Assembly: GCA_964007475.1 (NCBI GenBank)
Contig: OZ023273.1
Coordinates: 21,625,557 to 21,689,556, forward strand
Reading direction: 5' to 3'
DNA: 64,000 nucleotides
DNA from: Hybos culiciformis
Taxonomy: Eukaryota; Arthropoda; Insecta; Diptera; Hybotidae
In this document: positions 39,883 through 52,500 of the stretch, in pieces
Numbering within the stretch: position 1 is the first letter of the stretch
Layout: every line of letters begins with the position of its first letter
The notes under the pieces: model-generated
Seen by the model: only the letters and a program-made list of their open reading frames with translations
The model's database searches: none
What the model was told of the DNA's origin: nothing
Program-made: the position numbers and the translations under genes

Positions 39883-42800
39883 AATCTACTATTAACTTAA
39901 ATGTGTTTATTCTTAATTTTATTATTTTTATTATTGTATTAGGAATAAACACATTTGAGTATGAAATTTTTATTTAATACATTGAAAATATTGTCACAAT
40001 TTTTGAGTTATTTGAAAAAAAAATCTGAAATTTACTTGTATGAATTCTGACCCTCTTTATTACTCAATGGTAATACCTAAAAACGAAATATTGAGGCAAT
40101 AGATAAATCTAAAAATTTGTAAATAGTTAATTAAAAAATTGTAAATTTAAAAATAAAATTACAAACTTAAAGCTCGAAACTCTAAAGTGCCTTATGGTCA
40201 ATGCATTTATTTGTTATAAATTAAAATATAAAATAAAATAAATTAAAATAAAATGTTATCAAACTCTCTTTTCCAATTATTTTAATAACTTATTTTGAAT
40301 TTATCAAATATTTATACTTAGATGGATTATGCACTGTGCAAAATCATACCAAATGGATCAGATTTGGTAACTTCTTTTTAGTAATTAAAATATAAAGAAA
40401 AATTTCTAGTTCATTAAAACTATTGTTTTCATTGGAATAATGACGGGCAAATCTATGAGTAACTTTTATAATATGTATAGAATTATAGATAATATATAAT
40501 ACATAGCTTAGTAGCATTAATAAAATTTACTTGACATTTTGATTTTGCAATTTTTATAACATTTATTCTAAAAACAAAAACATTATTTTTTTTTTCATAT
40601 CTAAAGAAGTACAGACATACGTAAGTAATTGTATTACAAAATCTACAAAAAAAAAAGCTTCATAAAAAATGTGTTTCGTCATCTTTTCTTTTTCAATATT
40701 TCATGTTTCTTAGATCGATATAGGTATACCTACTTAATTCGTGGGTAAATGGGCTTGTTACTAATAAAGTTTATTTATAATTTCTTCTTTTTTTTTTTTT
40801 AATATTTCTAGTGAGTTACATAATAATAATAAAATTGCTCAGTTTACTTCTGTATTTTATAAGATAATGATACTATTTTTGTAACATGAGTTGGAAAATA
40901 TAATTTGTATAAGAATTGTACATTTTGATAACAGAAAAACGTAGGTTCCAAAGAGCGAAAAAAAAGGAGTAAAATTTTGTTGTAACAAAGAAGAATGTTC
41001 AGAGAATTAAACTAAACTAAATTTGAACAAAGCTAATGTTTCAATTTCTACTACCTCGAAGTTTTTGTGATAAAGTTACAATTTAAAAGCAATCTAGTTA
41101 AAATTTTGATTCAAATTACATTTAATTGCAACTTTCTGAAATTATTACAGATAAATTCACAAAAAAAAAAAAAGTAATTGTTACAACAAATATTTCTATT
41201 TCTTTTTTAAAAAATTTGATTCAACTATTTTTTATGAACTAGGAAAACTAGTTATAAGATCTTTCCAATGAACTAACTTGATACCGCGGATTACTTATTT
41301 TTTTCTTATTATTTTAACATAATACATTTAAATATGTATATTATATGTGCATAAGAACTAACACTATTGTATTTATTAATTTTTTTTTTCTATTATTGTT
41401 TGATAATGAAATATTCTATTTGAATCCTACATAAAAATACAGAAAGCTTAATATTAACATTTTTTTTTTATATTAGTTGTGTGACTCATGAAAACTTAAC
41501 TCTAATAAACTAAAAAAAAAAAAAACATACTTTTTGTTTCGCATAGTAATTTTGAAAATTATTATGAATAGAAAAAGAGTTTAGAGAAAGAAAACCCGTT
41601 CATTAAAAAAAAAAAATCTTATAATCTTACAATATAATTTTGCGGTATAATTTTTTAGAAGAGGGGTTTTTTTTAATGTTGAAAGAAAAAACTTAAGTTG
41701 TATATACATGTATTTATATATTATTTATGATATACAAAATCAAAACAAAAAACAATCATCTGGCTCAAAAAAGAAATCAAGTTTTTCTTTTAAAAATAAA
41801 AATAAAGTAGAACATTTGATTTCTTCGAGTTTTTCTTAACAACAATGCGCGAAAACTTTCTTCTTGCATCTTTGAGATCAAAAAATAAGTAAGAAAAAAA
41901 AAATAAATTGATTATTATTGTAAATTTAGAATAATATTTAATGATTTTTTTTTTTTATTAATATTTAGCTCTATTAAAAACAATTTTCCATGTGATGAAA
42001 TCTGAATATCTATTGTAACAAATAATTTAATATTATTAAAAATTTTATTTATCATTATATTGATTTGTGAATTCTGAAATGATGATTTTGTACATATAAT
42101 TTCCGGTTTGCCAACTGATCTACATAAGTTATTTTAACAGTCTTATGAATCAGTGATTCTCAACTGATGATTTACGGGACATTTTTAGAGACCGAGACAA
42201 GTTCAATCAGCTAGTAACTTAATTACTCAGTTCTTTTTGATAATTTTTTTTTTTTTTTGTGTTTGATAATTTTTGAACTCTATATTTTATAAGCGAATAT
42301 TTTTTAAAATTCAATTTTTGATTCTAGTTAATAATGGAAGATATATAATGTATACTAAGGTACTTATTATTATTGTATATTATTATTTAACATGTTAGTA
42401 TTACATAGCAATTTAGATTAAATGTAAGTCTGATATCTAAGTTTAAGGAATTATGGTCAGAAATAATGATTTTTAAATGTTTCCAATTTTGATTTATTTA
42501 TTTCAAAAATATAATATGTGAGATTTCTATTATTTCTATTAACTTACGACTGACTCCAAAGTCTTTTGCTGTAACCTGTGTAAAATTTTTTTGATAAAAA
42601 ATCGTTAAAAATTGTTTAAAAATTCTATTTGTGTATATACTCTTGCTTAGTTAGATAGTTTCAAAAGTTAAATAAAAAATAAGATCAATAAACTTTTCAC
42701 CTTTTAAATTGATTTTTATATTTTAAAATCTTTATCTAATATTGTGTTCTACTTTTTTGATTTAATTTATTCCAATTATTCGCATATAACATTTAATGTA

Positions 42801-45499
42801 AGTTGTATTAATGTTCATAATATCTATTTGGAGAGTCAAACTGAACTATATTTTTTTCAAATGAGCACAGCATGGAAATAAATTTAATTTTTAATAAAGG
42901 TACGTACCTACATTCTTTATGGAAAATAATAAAAATTAACTCATACTTTTGAGTAGAAATTTTATTAAAGTTATTGTCTTTTAATCCTTTTTAAAGTAGC
43001 TATAGTAATAGGCGAATTTCTGCTTTGCTTACTTCCTTAACTTTCATTCATCAAAAACAATTATTTTGAAAAACGGAATAGCTCTTCATATATTATTTTC
43101 TTAAAAAAAAAAATAAACCCCATTATTTGAGTACAAATCTTAAAACTTTTTGCATTAATAATTTAATATTTAGACTTATATAACATATGGAGCCACATTT
43201 CTTTAAAAAAAATTGTTATCGAAATTTTTTTTCCCTACAAATAAATATCGAAAATAAAATAATAAATGTAAGTATTTATAAATCCTCTGTAAGTCCACAA
43301 AATCTAACAAGGAAGACGAATAATTATCCAAATCATTTTGAGAACTCGACTATAATGAAGCCTCTCAATTATTATTTATTACTGAATATTTTTCCACTAG
43401 CATTAGAATTTTTAGCAAAAGCATTCTAACGTGGTACATAATGTGCAACAAACATGCGTATATACGTATGATAAGAATCAGTGACAAAGTTCGTTCTCAA
43501 TGATTGAGAACTTAACCCTATGTATTTCTTTATAATTTTCATTTTAAAATGACTTGAAAAACATAAAAAGTTCATTGACATTCGACTCATCAGCAATCAC
43601 CCCATATTGCGCTTTTGGGCAATTCAGATATTTAAAAAAAAAAAAAAAAAAGTTTTATTCTTGTGGAACTGAACCAAAAATAGTTAAAATTATTGTACCG
43701 TAAATATAAATACACTAAATATTTTTTTGTTTTGTTTTAGTGCTTTGAACTACATTCATTTTCTGAACATACATATTTTTATATTGTTTATTATTCCAAC
43801 AACCAAAAACCATAAAAAAAGTAACTTAGGTAGTATTGTTGCAAAATCTAGAAAAAAATTTAACATAAATCCGATTTTTTAGTTGTTTTGCAGATAAATT
43901 TCAAAAAATATGTATAAAAAATGTACAATTTTTTAAAAATTATTTTTTGCTCTTATTTTCGTTATAAAGGAAAAATTTTTTTTGAGATCACGTCTGGGTC
44001 ATACTAGTTAGTTAAAAAAAAACGATTAATTGCATAATTTTTTGTGTGATTTTATTGTTAAATTTTAAACTTACTAAATAGGTACTTAATTGAAAAAGAA
44101 CACAAAAATTAATTTTTTCGTCTTAATGTAAAAATAAGAAAAAAAAAAACAGTAATTATTGTTTAGCTAAATTTTTGATTCTATTTCTCATGAGAAAAAA
44201 AATTTTAGGCGAAGAGCTTGAAACCTTTACCAGTAAGTGTATTAAAATGTATGGTTTCTATTGTAACTGTATTAAGTATATTTTCTAGTAACTAATAATA
44301 TATGTAAATAAAATGTCATAAAATATTCTGAAGACACCGCACCCATTTCGGAAATGGCTATGAAAACAATAATTTAGGGGCTAAAACATTTGGATGCCTG
44401 TGTAAAAATAAGTAGGTATCTACATTCATTGCCCGTTGAGAAAAAAAATTTAAATTCAAAAGGAGAAAAATATTTCAAATTTTGGAAGATTTAAAATAAA
44501 GGTAATTTTATTAGTAACACTATAGTCAAACTTCAAAGGAATAAATTGTCAATAATGAATTACATGATCATGCTTCAACATGCTCACTACTTTTGTTCAT
44601 GTTTTTTCTCCTCGGACAGGGCCTGGTTTGCTCGGCTTTCTTCCAATGCCAAACATAAATCGACTCTAAAGCTCAAGCAGTGTTATTTCAATCTATCAAC
44701 AAAAATCTTCAAGAAAGTGGAACTGACAGAATTCGTGAAACTCTTAAAACTCCATCAGTAACACCTACCTGCGTAAGCCACTGCAATCATATGATAGTTA
44801 GTTATCAGTGAATTAAACAAAATAACATAATGTCTTCGAAGCTGCACTTCATTAAAATGAAAAAATTCTTAATTACAGAATAAATTGTGATATTTTGATG
44901 TGATGTCGGCTAACTTATGAGGACATAAAAAATTATTATTGACTTCGTAAACGTCCCTTATTTTCTCTTAACCTTGCGTCACTTTTTTTATCAGAATTTC
45001 TTATAGAAGTGGACATCCAATTTACGTATACGTGTTTGATTGCGGTTGGTTATTACATTTTAAAATATTGTTGAAAGTTAATTATTTCCAAGATATTTCT
45101 TTAGTACACACACAGAATCTGCTTATTAGAATAGGTACCTACCTACTTATTTAGGGTTGCCAGAAGTCCCGGTTTTCCGGGATTGTCCCGGTTTTCATAT
45201 CGTTTCGTGACGTCCCGAAAAAGGTTCTCGGGACGCTCAATTGTCCCGGTTTAACATTTTTGATCAAAAAAAAATTAATAAATTTATAAAAAATGTGCCA
45301 CTTTGTTCAAGTTATGTTACGCTTTGCTTTCATTTTTCTAATTCTCGATCTTACATTACATCAATCCAGCCTATAAAGATATTGCAGGGTAGTATTTGTT
45401 TATTTATACATTTTTGTTTTTGTTTATTTATCTGCAAGACTTGGCTGGAATTTGGCTGGTACCAATTTTTGTTAGTTAGCATCTTTTATTTATAAAATT

Positions 45500-45551
45500 C
45501 AAAGTCAGAAATACTATCAAAGTCAGAAATACATTCAAAGTCAGAAATACA
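45500..45551. repeat. Triplicated AAAGTCAGAAATAC unit
   Basis: Three tandem copies with 3-4 base spacers within the 826-bp element. Confidence 0.8.
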
Positions 45552-45586
45552 AATCTGCAGTTGCTTCGGCAAGTAAATGAAATGAA

Positions 45587-45782
45587 TACACCTAATTCTG
45601 TTTTTACACGGTCTTTTTTTACACGGGTTTGATTTAACACGGTCTAGAAAAGAAGCCTTTTCAAAGAAATTTTAAGGAAAAATATTTTTTTTAACCGTAA
45701 TTGTTTAGAATTTTCATGTCTTTTTTTACACGGTTTTTTATGGAACGTAGGTATCTACCGTGTAAAAACAGAATTAGGTGTA
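45587..45782. mobile_element. 192-bp TA-flanked MITE nested in the 826-bp element
   Basis: Perfect 24-bp TIRs (45589-45612 and 45757-45780) beginning CACCTAATTCTGTTTTTACA, with TA on both sides. Internal repeats of TTTTTACACGG. Fits a Tc1/mariner-type MITE. Confidence 0.85.
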
Positions 45783-47258
45783 TTTATATTTTTTGTTCCT
45801 AATTTGAGTTATTAATTTTAAGATATTATTTAATTACGTACTTGACCTTGTTACCATTATTACGGTCCTTTTTTTTTATATTTATATTAAATAAAATATT
45901 GTTTTAATAAATTTTATTAATTTTGTAAAAAAAATTTTTTTGTCCCGGTTTGTAGTGGGGAAAATCTGGTAACCCTAACTTATTAGAAATTTAGCGGATA
46001 AAAACTTGATCTTTGCACGAATTAAAATAAGATACAAATAATCCTAATATGTACCTACCTATACCTAATTAGTAAGTAAAATCAAAATTTTGTTTTGTCA
46101 TTTTTTTTACACCTTATCTAAACAATATTATATTTTTTTTATTTCTATGACGTTGACAATTCAATTTTTATGACAGCAAATCACATAAAATGTTAAAATA
46201 AGAAATTACCTACCTAGGTTAAAATTAAAATGTATAAGAAAAATATAAAAAATAATAAAAGGTCCGATGACTTAAAAGTGCTAATTTTTTTTTTTTATGC
46301 AAAAATTGTTTATATTTCATTTTTATTTGTCAAAGATATTACATAGGTAGGTACTTTTATTTTAATGAATGAAATTAATTAAAAAATTTATTTTGCAAGT
46401 TCACAACAATTAAAAACAAAAAATTATAATTTTTTATTTACTTACATTTCTGAAAAGTACAAAAATTGTTCCAAAAATGTTCACGAAAAAAAAAAAAAAA
46501 CACAAATTTTATCAATTAATTAAAATTAAAATCAACAATCAACCAACCTGTTGATTCTCTAAAAATAAATCCAAAACGAAAAATAAAAATTTAACACCAC
46601 CGGTCTTTGTTTTTTTTTTTGTTTAAAAAAAAAGAGCAAAAAAAAAGTCACCAAAAGTTTATTTTTATGGTTTTTCCAAAAAAAAAATTTCTAATAATTA
46701 TTTAAATAACATTAGGCTAAAAAATTATGTTTCCGAAATTTTGACAGATTAAAAAATAGTTTTTTTAAAAGCCATAAAATATAAAAAAAAATAAACCGAA
46801 TTTAAATATGTTTTCAAAAAAAAATATAACTTCCCTGATTGAAAATTCAAACCTTTCTGATTTATTATTTCATTTTTTTTCGTGAATTTTTCATTTTATG
46901 AAATCTGTAGAATCTGTAAATCTGTATAAAAAAGGAACTACTGCTAACAGAAAACAGCTAGCTTATCTTTAATGGAAGAGGAACTAATAGCTCTTTATTT
47001 TCTTTAAATAGTTAGTGGTATTCAGAATTTTTATCATTTTGAAATTTTATAACAATTTTTTTTTTATATCAATTTGAGTAGGTAGCTCTTGAAATTAGTG
47101 CGAAATTATAAGTTCGTTAAGCACTCATTATAAGAACTAAGCTTCCATTTTAATCTAAAACTGGTCAAATTGTTCGAAATAAATTCTTTCTCCATAAAAA
47201 TGCATTTAAAGCACAAAGAAGACAAAACATGTTTAACTTTAGCAATAATATTCTAAAC

Positions 47259-47721
47259 TAAGAGTCTGTTCACTTATTAAACGATTGAAAAAAAAGAAAT
47301 CTCCCTTTTCTGTAAAACAAATGTCACAATTTCTAAATTGAGGACGTAATTTTCTGCATTCTGTATAATCTGCTAAAATTAACTACTTATAAAATAATAT
47401 TCGGCTGACTGAAATCAAAAACTTATAATAATACGTGACCGACCGAATTTTCTTACCCATTTATGCCGCTTTCTATACAATTTTAGTTTTTGAATTCACT
47501 TAAAAGTAGACCCACAAATTTAGTTTGTTATGGGAAATTTAAAACTTCCCTTTGCAGAATTTAAAAAAGTAAAATTGAGTTTGTGAACGGACTTAGGACA
47601 AAATTATTTCATTTTTTTAAATAACAGCAGTAAAATCGTGTCGTTCACAAATTAGAAAACCTGGAATATTAAATCCGATTTCAATTTTTTCAATAATCGC
47701 TAATAAGTGAACAGACTCTAA
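47259..47721. mobile_element. PIF/Harbinger-like MITE, 457 bp
   Basis: Element 47262-47718 begins GAGTCTGTTCACTTATTA and ends with its exact complement, flanked by TAA at 47259-47261 and 47719-47721. An internal GTGAACGGACTTAG resembles the end sequence, suggesting subterminal repeats. No open frame. Confidence 0.8.
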
Positions 47722-48906
47722 AGAAAACCATTAAAAAAATTTCTGCACAGGAATTAATCTCAAAGCAGCTAAATATAAATCTGTTTAAATATTTTTAACT
47801 TCCAGTCTTCCAGACCATTTCTTTTATTTCTATGGCTGTAACTGTGCAGAAAAAATGTTATGCAGATTGCAAATAGCATACTTTATATTATTTGAACAAA
47901 AAAAAATCGAATTCGGAATGCTATAAAAATAATATCATCTAGGAAAGTGTTTCACAAATCTCAACTGAGTTTAGAATAATAATAAAATAAATTTGATGTT
48001 GGCACCAGACGAGGAATCAGGTTTTTTTATGGTAATTTAATTGTAGGTATAAAAATATAACAGATTTTTAGACAAAAATTAATCTAAATTCTTGATCAAT
48101 TCCATGACATCGAAGAATCTTTTTTTTATCCACTCTCTTGTTCGAAACTTCGAAAAAATATTTTTTTTATTTTGGTGACTGAAACTAACTCCATACTAAG
48201 TATTTTATTTTTTTTTTACAAAGTTTGATAATCATTATGCATTTTAATCGTTCCTACTAAATATTACTAACTTAAGGAAGTTAATTTTTGTATTTTATTT
48301 TTAGAAATTGAAAAAGCAAAAAATTTGTGGAATTGCAAAATTTTCGAACTGAAATTTTCTAAAATGTAGGTACCTACCTACTACTACTATTTGTAAATCT
48401 TTAAATTTAAGTATATTTAACGGTCATGTTTCATGTATGAAAAACTTCAATATTTTCTCTGCAAAATGTTTCTTATTATATTATTGATTTTTTTCTCATA
48501 AAGGAAAACCTTCAATTTTTTCTGTTTTTGTTTTAGTTTTCCATAAGGTTTTCCCACTGATTTTGTATACAAATTTTATTTTGTTTTTGTTAAAATTTAT
48601 TAATTATAAAATAAATTATAATTTCGGCCTCATTTAACTAATCATATCGTGATTTGAAATATTTTTAAATAATAAAACAAATAATTTCAAAAATATATAA
48701 TTTATGTTGAAAATATTATTAAGTTACTAAAATTACTTTACATACCTATATTTACATTTAAAATTTTTTATTGATTTTTTCAAAATGGGAAAATTTATTT
48801 TACGTATCAGGGATATAAAAATTAAAAATTAAAAATATTCTAAAAACAAAATCAAATTTAAATAAGATATTAGATAAATATAAATGTATAATATTTTTTG
48901 AAAATT

Positions 48907-51900
48907 ATGGGTAGCAAACCTGGAAATGATGCTTATGATGCATCTGGAGTGAACTATTCTGAAGGTGGATCTATATTTGTTAAAATTCGAAGTTCATTGT
49001 CACAATTTAGTCCAATATTTAGTGAATTTAATAAATTTATTTCACCAGCATATCATCATGATAGATGTGAAAGATATTATATGCGTAAGTTTGAACATAT
49101 TTTAAAATATGTTATATTTATGTAGGTATATATACAAATTTGAAATTAATATGATTTGAAACTTTTTGTATTATACAATTTTAGAGTTTACTTATTTTAT
49201 TTATAACATTCATTTTTGTTGTTTGTGGCTGATTATGATTTCAACTGAAAAAAAAAAAAATGTAAAATGATTTTGATCTGTCCAGAATTTATCTTTTGCG
49301 TGCGGTATTATTTTATTTTAAATCAAATTCATATTCTTTGAATATCATGAAAATCGAGTTTTTTTTAAATATTTTGTACAGGTTTATACTCAATGAATAA
49401 AGCTGAATTTGCTATGGTGTTTTTGGGTTTCTTCGTATGTTTTTCATTAGGAATAGTTATTGGATTATCTGGTCCTCCAATCACAAGGTAAATATTTTTG
49501 AATTATAGTTTTGATCGTTTTCTGAATTTACTATTTATATTTAAATACTTATTTCAGTACAACAGAAATAACTGCGGACGTAGTTTTACAAAATATAACA
49601 GATAAAAGTAAACTATTCGCTACTGGTCCATTCATAATTAGGAGTCCATTTTTTAGTACATATTCTCAACAATTATGGTTAATAAATAATATTTAAATTA
49701 TTTTATTATAAGTTAATTAATAATAATTACTTTTTTTAAATTTATTTTAGGCTGATAGCGAAACTGGAGACAGATAATCATGATGGTATAAACAATTTTC
49801 AAGAACAAAATTAAATTATATTGTTCTAAGTATTTATATATAATAAGGCAACTTTTTGATAAGTTTTTCTTCTCGAAAATTTTTAGAAAACAAAATAAGT
49901 TTTCAACGTTATTTCTGGAATAAATAAATTCAATTGGATATATGTATTTTAAATTAAGATCTTAATGGTATGATAACTGAGAATAAAATGTCGATTATCC
50001 CGAATGCTCCCATCATTCTGGGATAACTGAAGCAATATTAGTAAATAAAAGATGAGATATATATTTAACAAAATAATACAAATTAAATAATGACAACCTT
50101 CTTATACAAATAATTTAATAAGGAAATTATATTAGATATTAAGAATATGAAAGAATCTTTATTAAAACACATATACTTAAATTGTGAGATCTTGTTTCGT
50201 TATTCATGCGAACGACTCCTTTTATTTAAAATGTAATTTTAGTATTTTATTTTAAATTACTTAAGTCTAGTATTTCTAAATATTGAAATTCGAATTACAG
50301 CTTAAGTATATTTACTAACTATTACAGCTTTCAAAATAATTTTTTATTATATTGTGCTATTTATCTCTTGAAATAATTTTAGATGAAAAATATGACAAAA
50401 CTTTTCATGTGAGTGTTGGAATTGATGGTTTGACTGAAGATCACAAGCCTAAAAGTATTTTAGGTAAAAATATCAAAATTATAATACAATATTAAAAAAG
50501 CTTTTTTGTTTTTCTTATAAGTTTAGTGAATAAGTTTGCAAACGTCCCAAACAATTTACGCTGGTTTGGAGCGCAAAAATGCTCAATTTAAATTACAAAA
50601 ATATTAAAAAATTTTCCATTAAAAATATCAGGAAGCTTTCAAAAAATGCGAGTTCTCGTTAACATTAAAAAAAATTTGATAATGTATTTTAGATGAGGAT
50701 TCCATTCGAAATCGAACAAGGCACTTATTATGTGAAAAGAATGTTTGTGAGGAATTTACAATTTTGCATCTAGGATATTTCGAATATACGCACTATGTTA
50801 TAACAATTAAATTTTATGATTTAGAATCATTTCATCAAAAATATAATATCAAAGGAATAACGTTCTATGTAAGCTAATTTTATTCGATAAGAAGTAATAA
50901 ACCCTGGAATTTTTAAACAACAACCGGGTAATGTTTTTACATTTATAATATCATATACTTATTTTGTTTTCAGTTCAAAACATATAGTCCAGCTTTCTCA
51001 CAAATTGAAATTTGGTTCAGATTTATATTTTTACTGTTCACATTTATAGTTACGGTAAGTCATCAATTTTTAACATATTTTTGTTACCCTAATGACATAT
51101 GTCTTTTTAATTCTAGTGCTGGTTTGCTCACACTTTAAGAAAATATGATTGGAAGTTTGATTGGTCTAGTAAGACATTCAAACATATTTAATGCGATAAC
51201 TTTAAAATCTAATATATCCCAATTTTTATTTTAGTTGAACAAAAATGGATGTCTATCCTTTTACCTTTATTGCTTTTGTACAATAATCCAATATTTCCAT
51301 TAATATTTCTTTGTAATTCATGGTTTTGTGGAATGTTAGACGCAATTTTTCAAGCAACATTTTTATGTGCTTTATTGTTGTTTTGGCTTTGTATTTATCA
51401 TGGGCTAAGACAAAATGAACGGAAATTTTTTAAATTTTATGTCCCAAAGTTAATAGTTATATCCCCTATTTGGTTATGCGCTATTGTTTTGGCGACATGG
51501 GAGAAATGTAATGAGTTACGAGATCCAACGTATAGTCATTTTGTTGATACAAAAAATTACAATGTAAGTATTGATAAAACATAACTATTAAAAATACTGA
51601 TTTAGTAATTACGCTTTTATTTTTCAGGGATTTAAATTATTTTTTTACATAGCTGGAGTTATGTACATCTTATATCTACTGTTATTAGTTTTACGAGCTT
51701 ATAGTGAATTAAGGTCAATGCCCTATTTTGATATGAGATTAAAATTTTTAACTTTATTAATGCTTTTTGTAATTGGAATTTCATTAACTGTTGCTGCAAA
51801 TCGCTTTGGTTTTGGTATATTGGAGGACAATTTTGTTGCAAATTTGAATACAACTTATAAGTCTTCAGCACAATTTATGTGCTTTTATGGTTTATTAAAT

Positions 51901-52089
51901 TTTTATTTGTACACAATGGCATATGTTTATTCGCCAAATGGTAGACCAATACCTCAGGAAATTACCAAAGATAATCCAGCATTTTCAATGATTAATGATT
52001 CAGATGAAGAAGTAGTTTATGGTTCCGAAGAAGAAAGTCGTAGACCATTAAATGCTACAAATGGGAAAAATGACTACGATAGCGATTAG
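48907..52089 (+). CDS. TMEM181: TMEM181-family multi-pass membrane protein, 10 exons, complete
   Basis: Exons: 48907-49084, 49382-49487, 49558-49677, 49751-49785, 50383-50463, 50693-50868, 50974-51054, 51117-51168, 51235-51563, 51628-52089; all GT-AG and frame-consistent, 539 aa. The N-terminus is cytosolic-looking, followed by one hydrophobic segment (about residues 67-89), a luminal/extracellular domain (about 95-240, GOLD-like in this family), then about seven hydrophobic segments from roughly residue 246 to 480, and an acidic Asp/Glu/Ser-rich tail. Family signatures seen are the exon-6 RNRTR block, WLCIYHG, the MYILYLLLLVLRAYSEL helix, FYGLLNFYLYT, and DNPAFSMINDSDEE near the C-terminus. 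The family is related to Wntless/GPR107-type seven-helix proteins; the human member was implicated as a receptor for a bacterial toxin, and its physiological role is unsettled. The start is the ATG at 48907; an in-frame TTG a few codons upstream is not a start. Confidence 0.93.
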
Positions 52090-52195
52090 GAAAAATATTG
52101 GACATACTTATTGAAAAATTTAAAAATTTTGTAGCCTTTAAATCATAATTAAAAAATTGGTATTTTTTGAATTTAAAAACCATTAAAAAATGTTC

Positions 52196-52201
52196 AATAA
52201 A
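52196..52201 (+). terminator. Probable polyadenylation signal of TMEM181
   Basis: AATAAA about 107 bases after the TMEM181 stop codon, inside the short convergent interval shared with CDC40. Confidence 0.5.
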
Positions 52202-52454
52202 TTAATTTATCAAGTTATTATAACTAAAAATTGAAAATAAAAATTTAAAAAAATTTAATTTAATATAAAACTAAAAACAAAATAATTATTTAAACAAATT
52301 TAAACCAATAATATAAATATTTACACAAAAAACCAATTTATCTAAAAAAAATAATCCGATTATTTGATGTTTACTTACATGATAAAATGTTTCAATATTC
52401 TAACGTTTATCCAAATTTTTTTTCTTTCTAAAATGTGTATATTAAAAATCTTTG

Positions 52455-52460
52455 TTTAAT
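52455..52460 (-). terminator. Possible polyadenylation signal of CDC40
   Basis: ATTAAA (common variant hexamer) on the minus strand, about 41 bases past the CDC40 stop. No canonical AATAAA was seen on this strand in the convergent interval. Confidence 0.35.
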
Positions 52461-52500
52461 TTTTATAAAAATGTTGCTTATTATTTATGTTTTCAAAATT

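Larger units (their letters stand above)
37071..40072. mobile_element. About 3-kb TIR element containing several younger insertions
   Basis: Terminal arms of roughly 100 bp (37071-37170 and 39963-40072) are imperfect reverse complements sharing TACCATTGAGTAATAA, CAGAATTCATACAAGTAAAT, AATAACTCAAAAATT and GACAATATTTTCAATGTATT. TAATA may be a 5-bp duplication if the element starts at CCATTGAG. The interior contains tandem TTGTATTTACATT units (37200-37345), a duplicated TTTTCCCTCTGAGC unit (about 37513-37550), the nested elements at 38021-39010 and 39014-39429, and foldbacks at 39437-39551 and 39705-39882. No transposase recognised. Confidence 0.7.
45145..45984. mobile_element. TIR element with TAGGGTTGCCAGA ends, 826 bp, with nested MITE
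   Basis: Element 45152-45977 starts TAGGGTTGCCAGA and ends TCTGGTAACCCTA, flanked by ACTTATT on both sides (45145-45151 and 45978-45984). It is rich in GTCCCGG motifs at both ends, far less AT-rich than its surroundings. The size of the duplication and the end sequence suggest a hAT-type MITE. An 84-codon open frame inside has no known motif. Three copies of AAAGTCAGAAATAC lie at about 45500-45551. Confidence 0.8.
40073..48906. other. Gene-free DNA upstream of TMEM181
   Basis: No recognised gene. Contains the nested TIR pair at 45145-45984, the TAA-flanked element at 47259-47721 and an exon-like segment at 44621-44773. The rest is AT-rich with poly-A/T tracts and TACCTACCTA-type short repeats. 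The TMEM181 promoter should be near the right end, but no core element is distinctive. Confidence 0.5.
52090..52500. other. Convergent intergenic interval between TMEM181 and CDC40
   Basis: 411 bases between two stop codons, very AT-rich, apparently only 3' UTRs and poly(A) signals of the two convergent genes. With one signal near 52196 (+) and one near 52455 (-), the mature 3' ends need not overlap. Confidence 0.7.

Noticed and set aside
51659..51871. 70-codon minus-strand open frame
   Set aside because: Antisense to TMEM181 exon 10.
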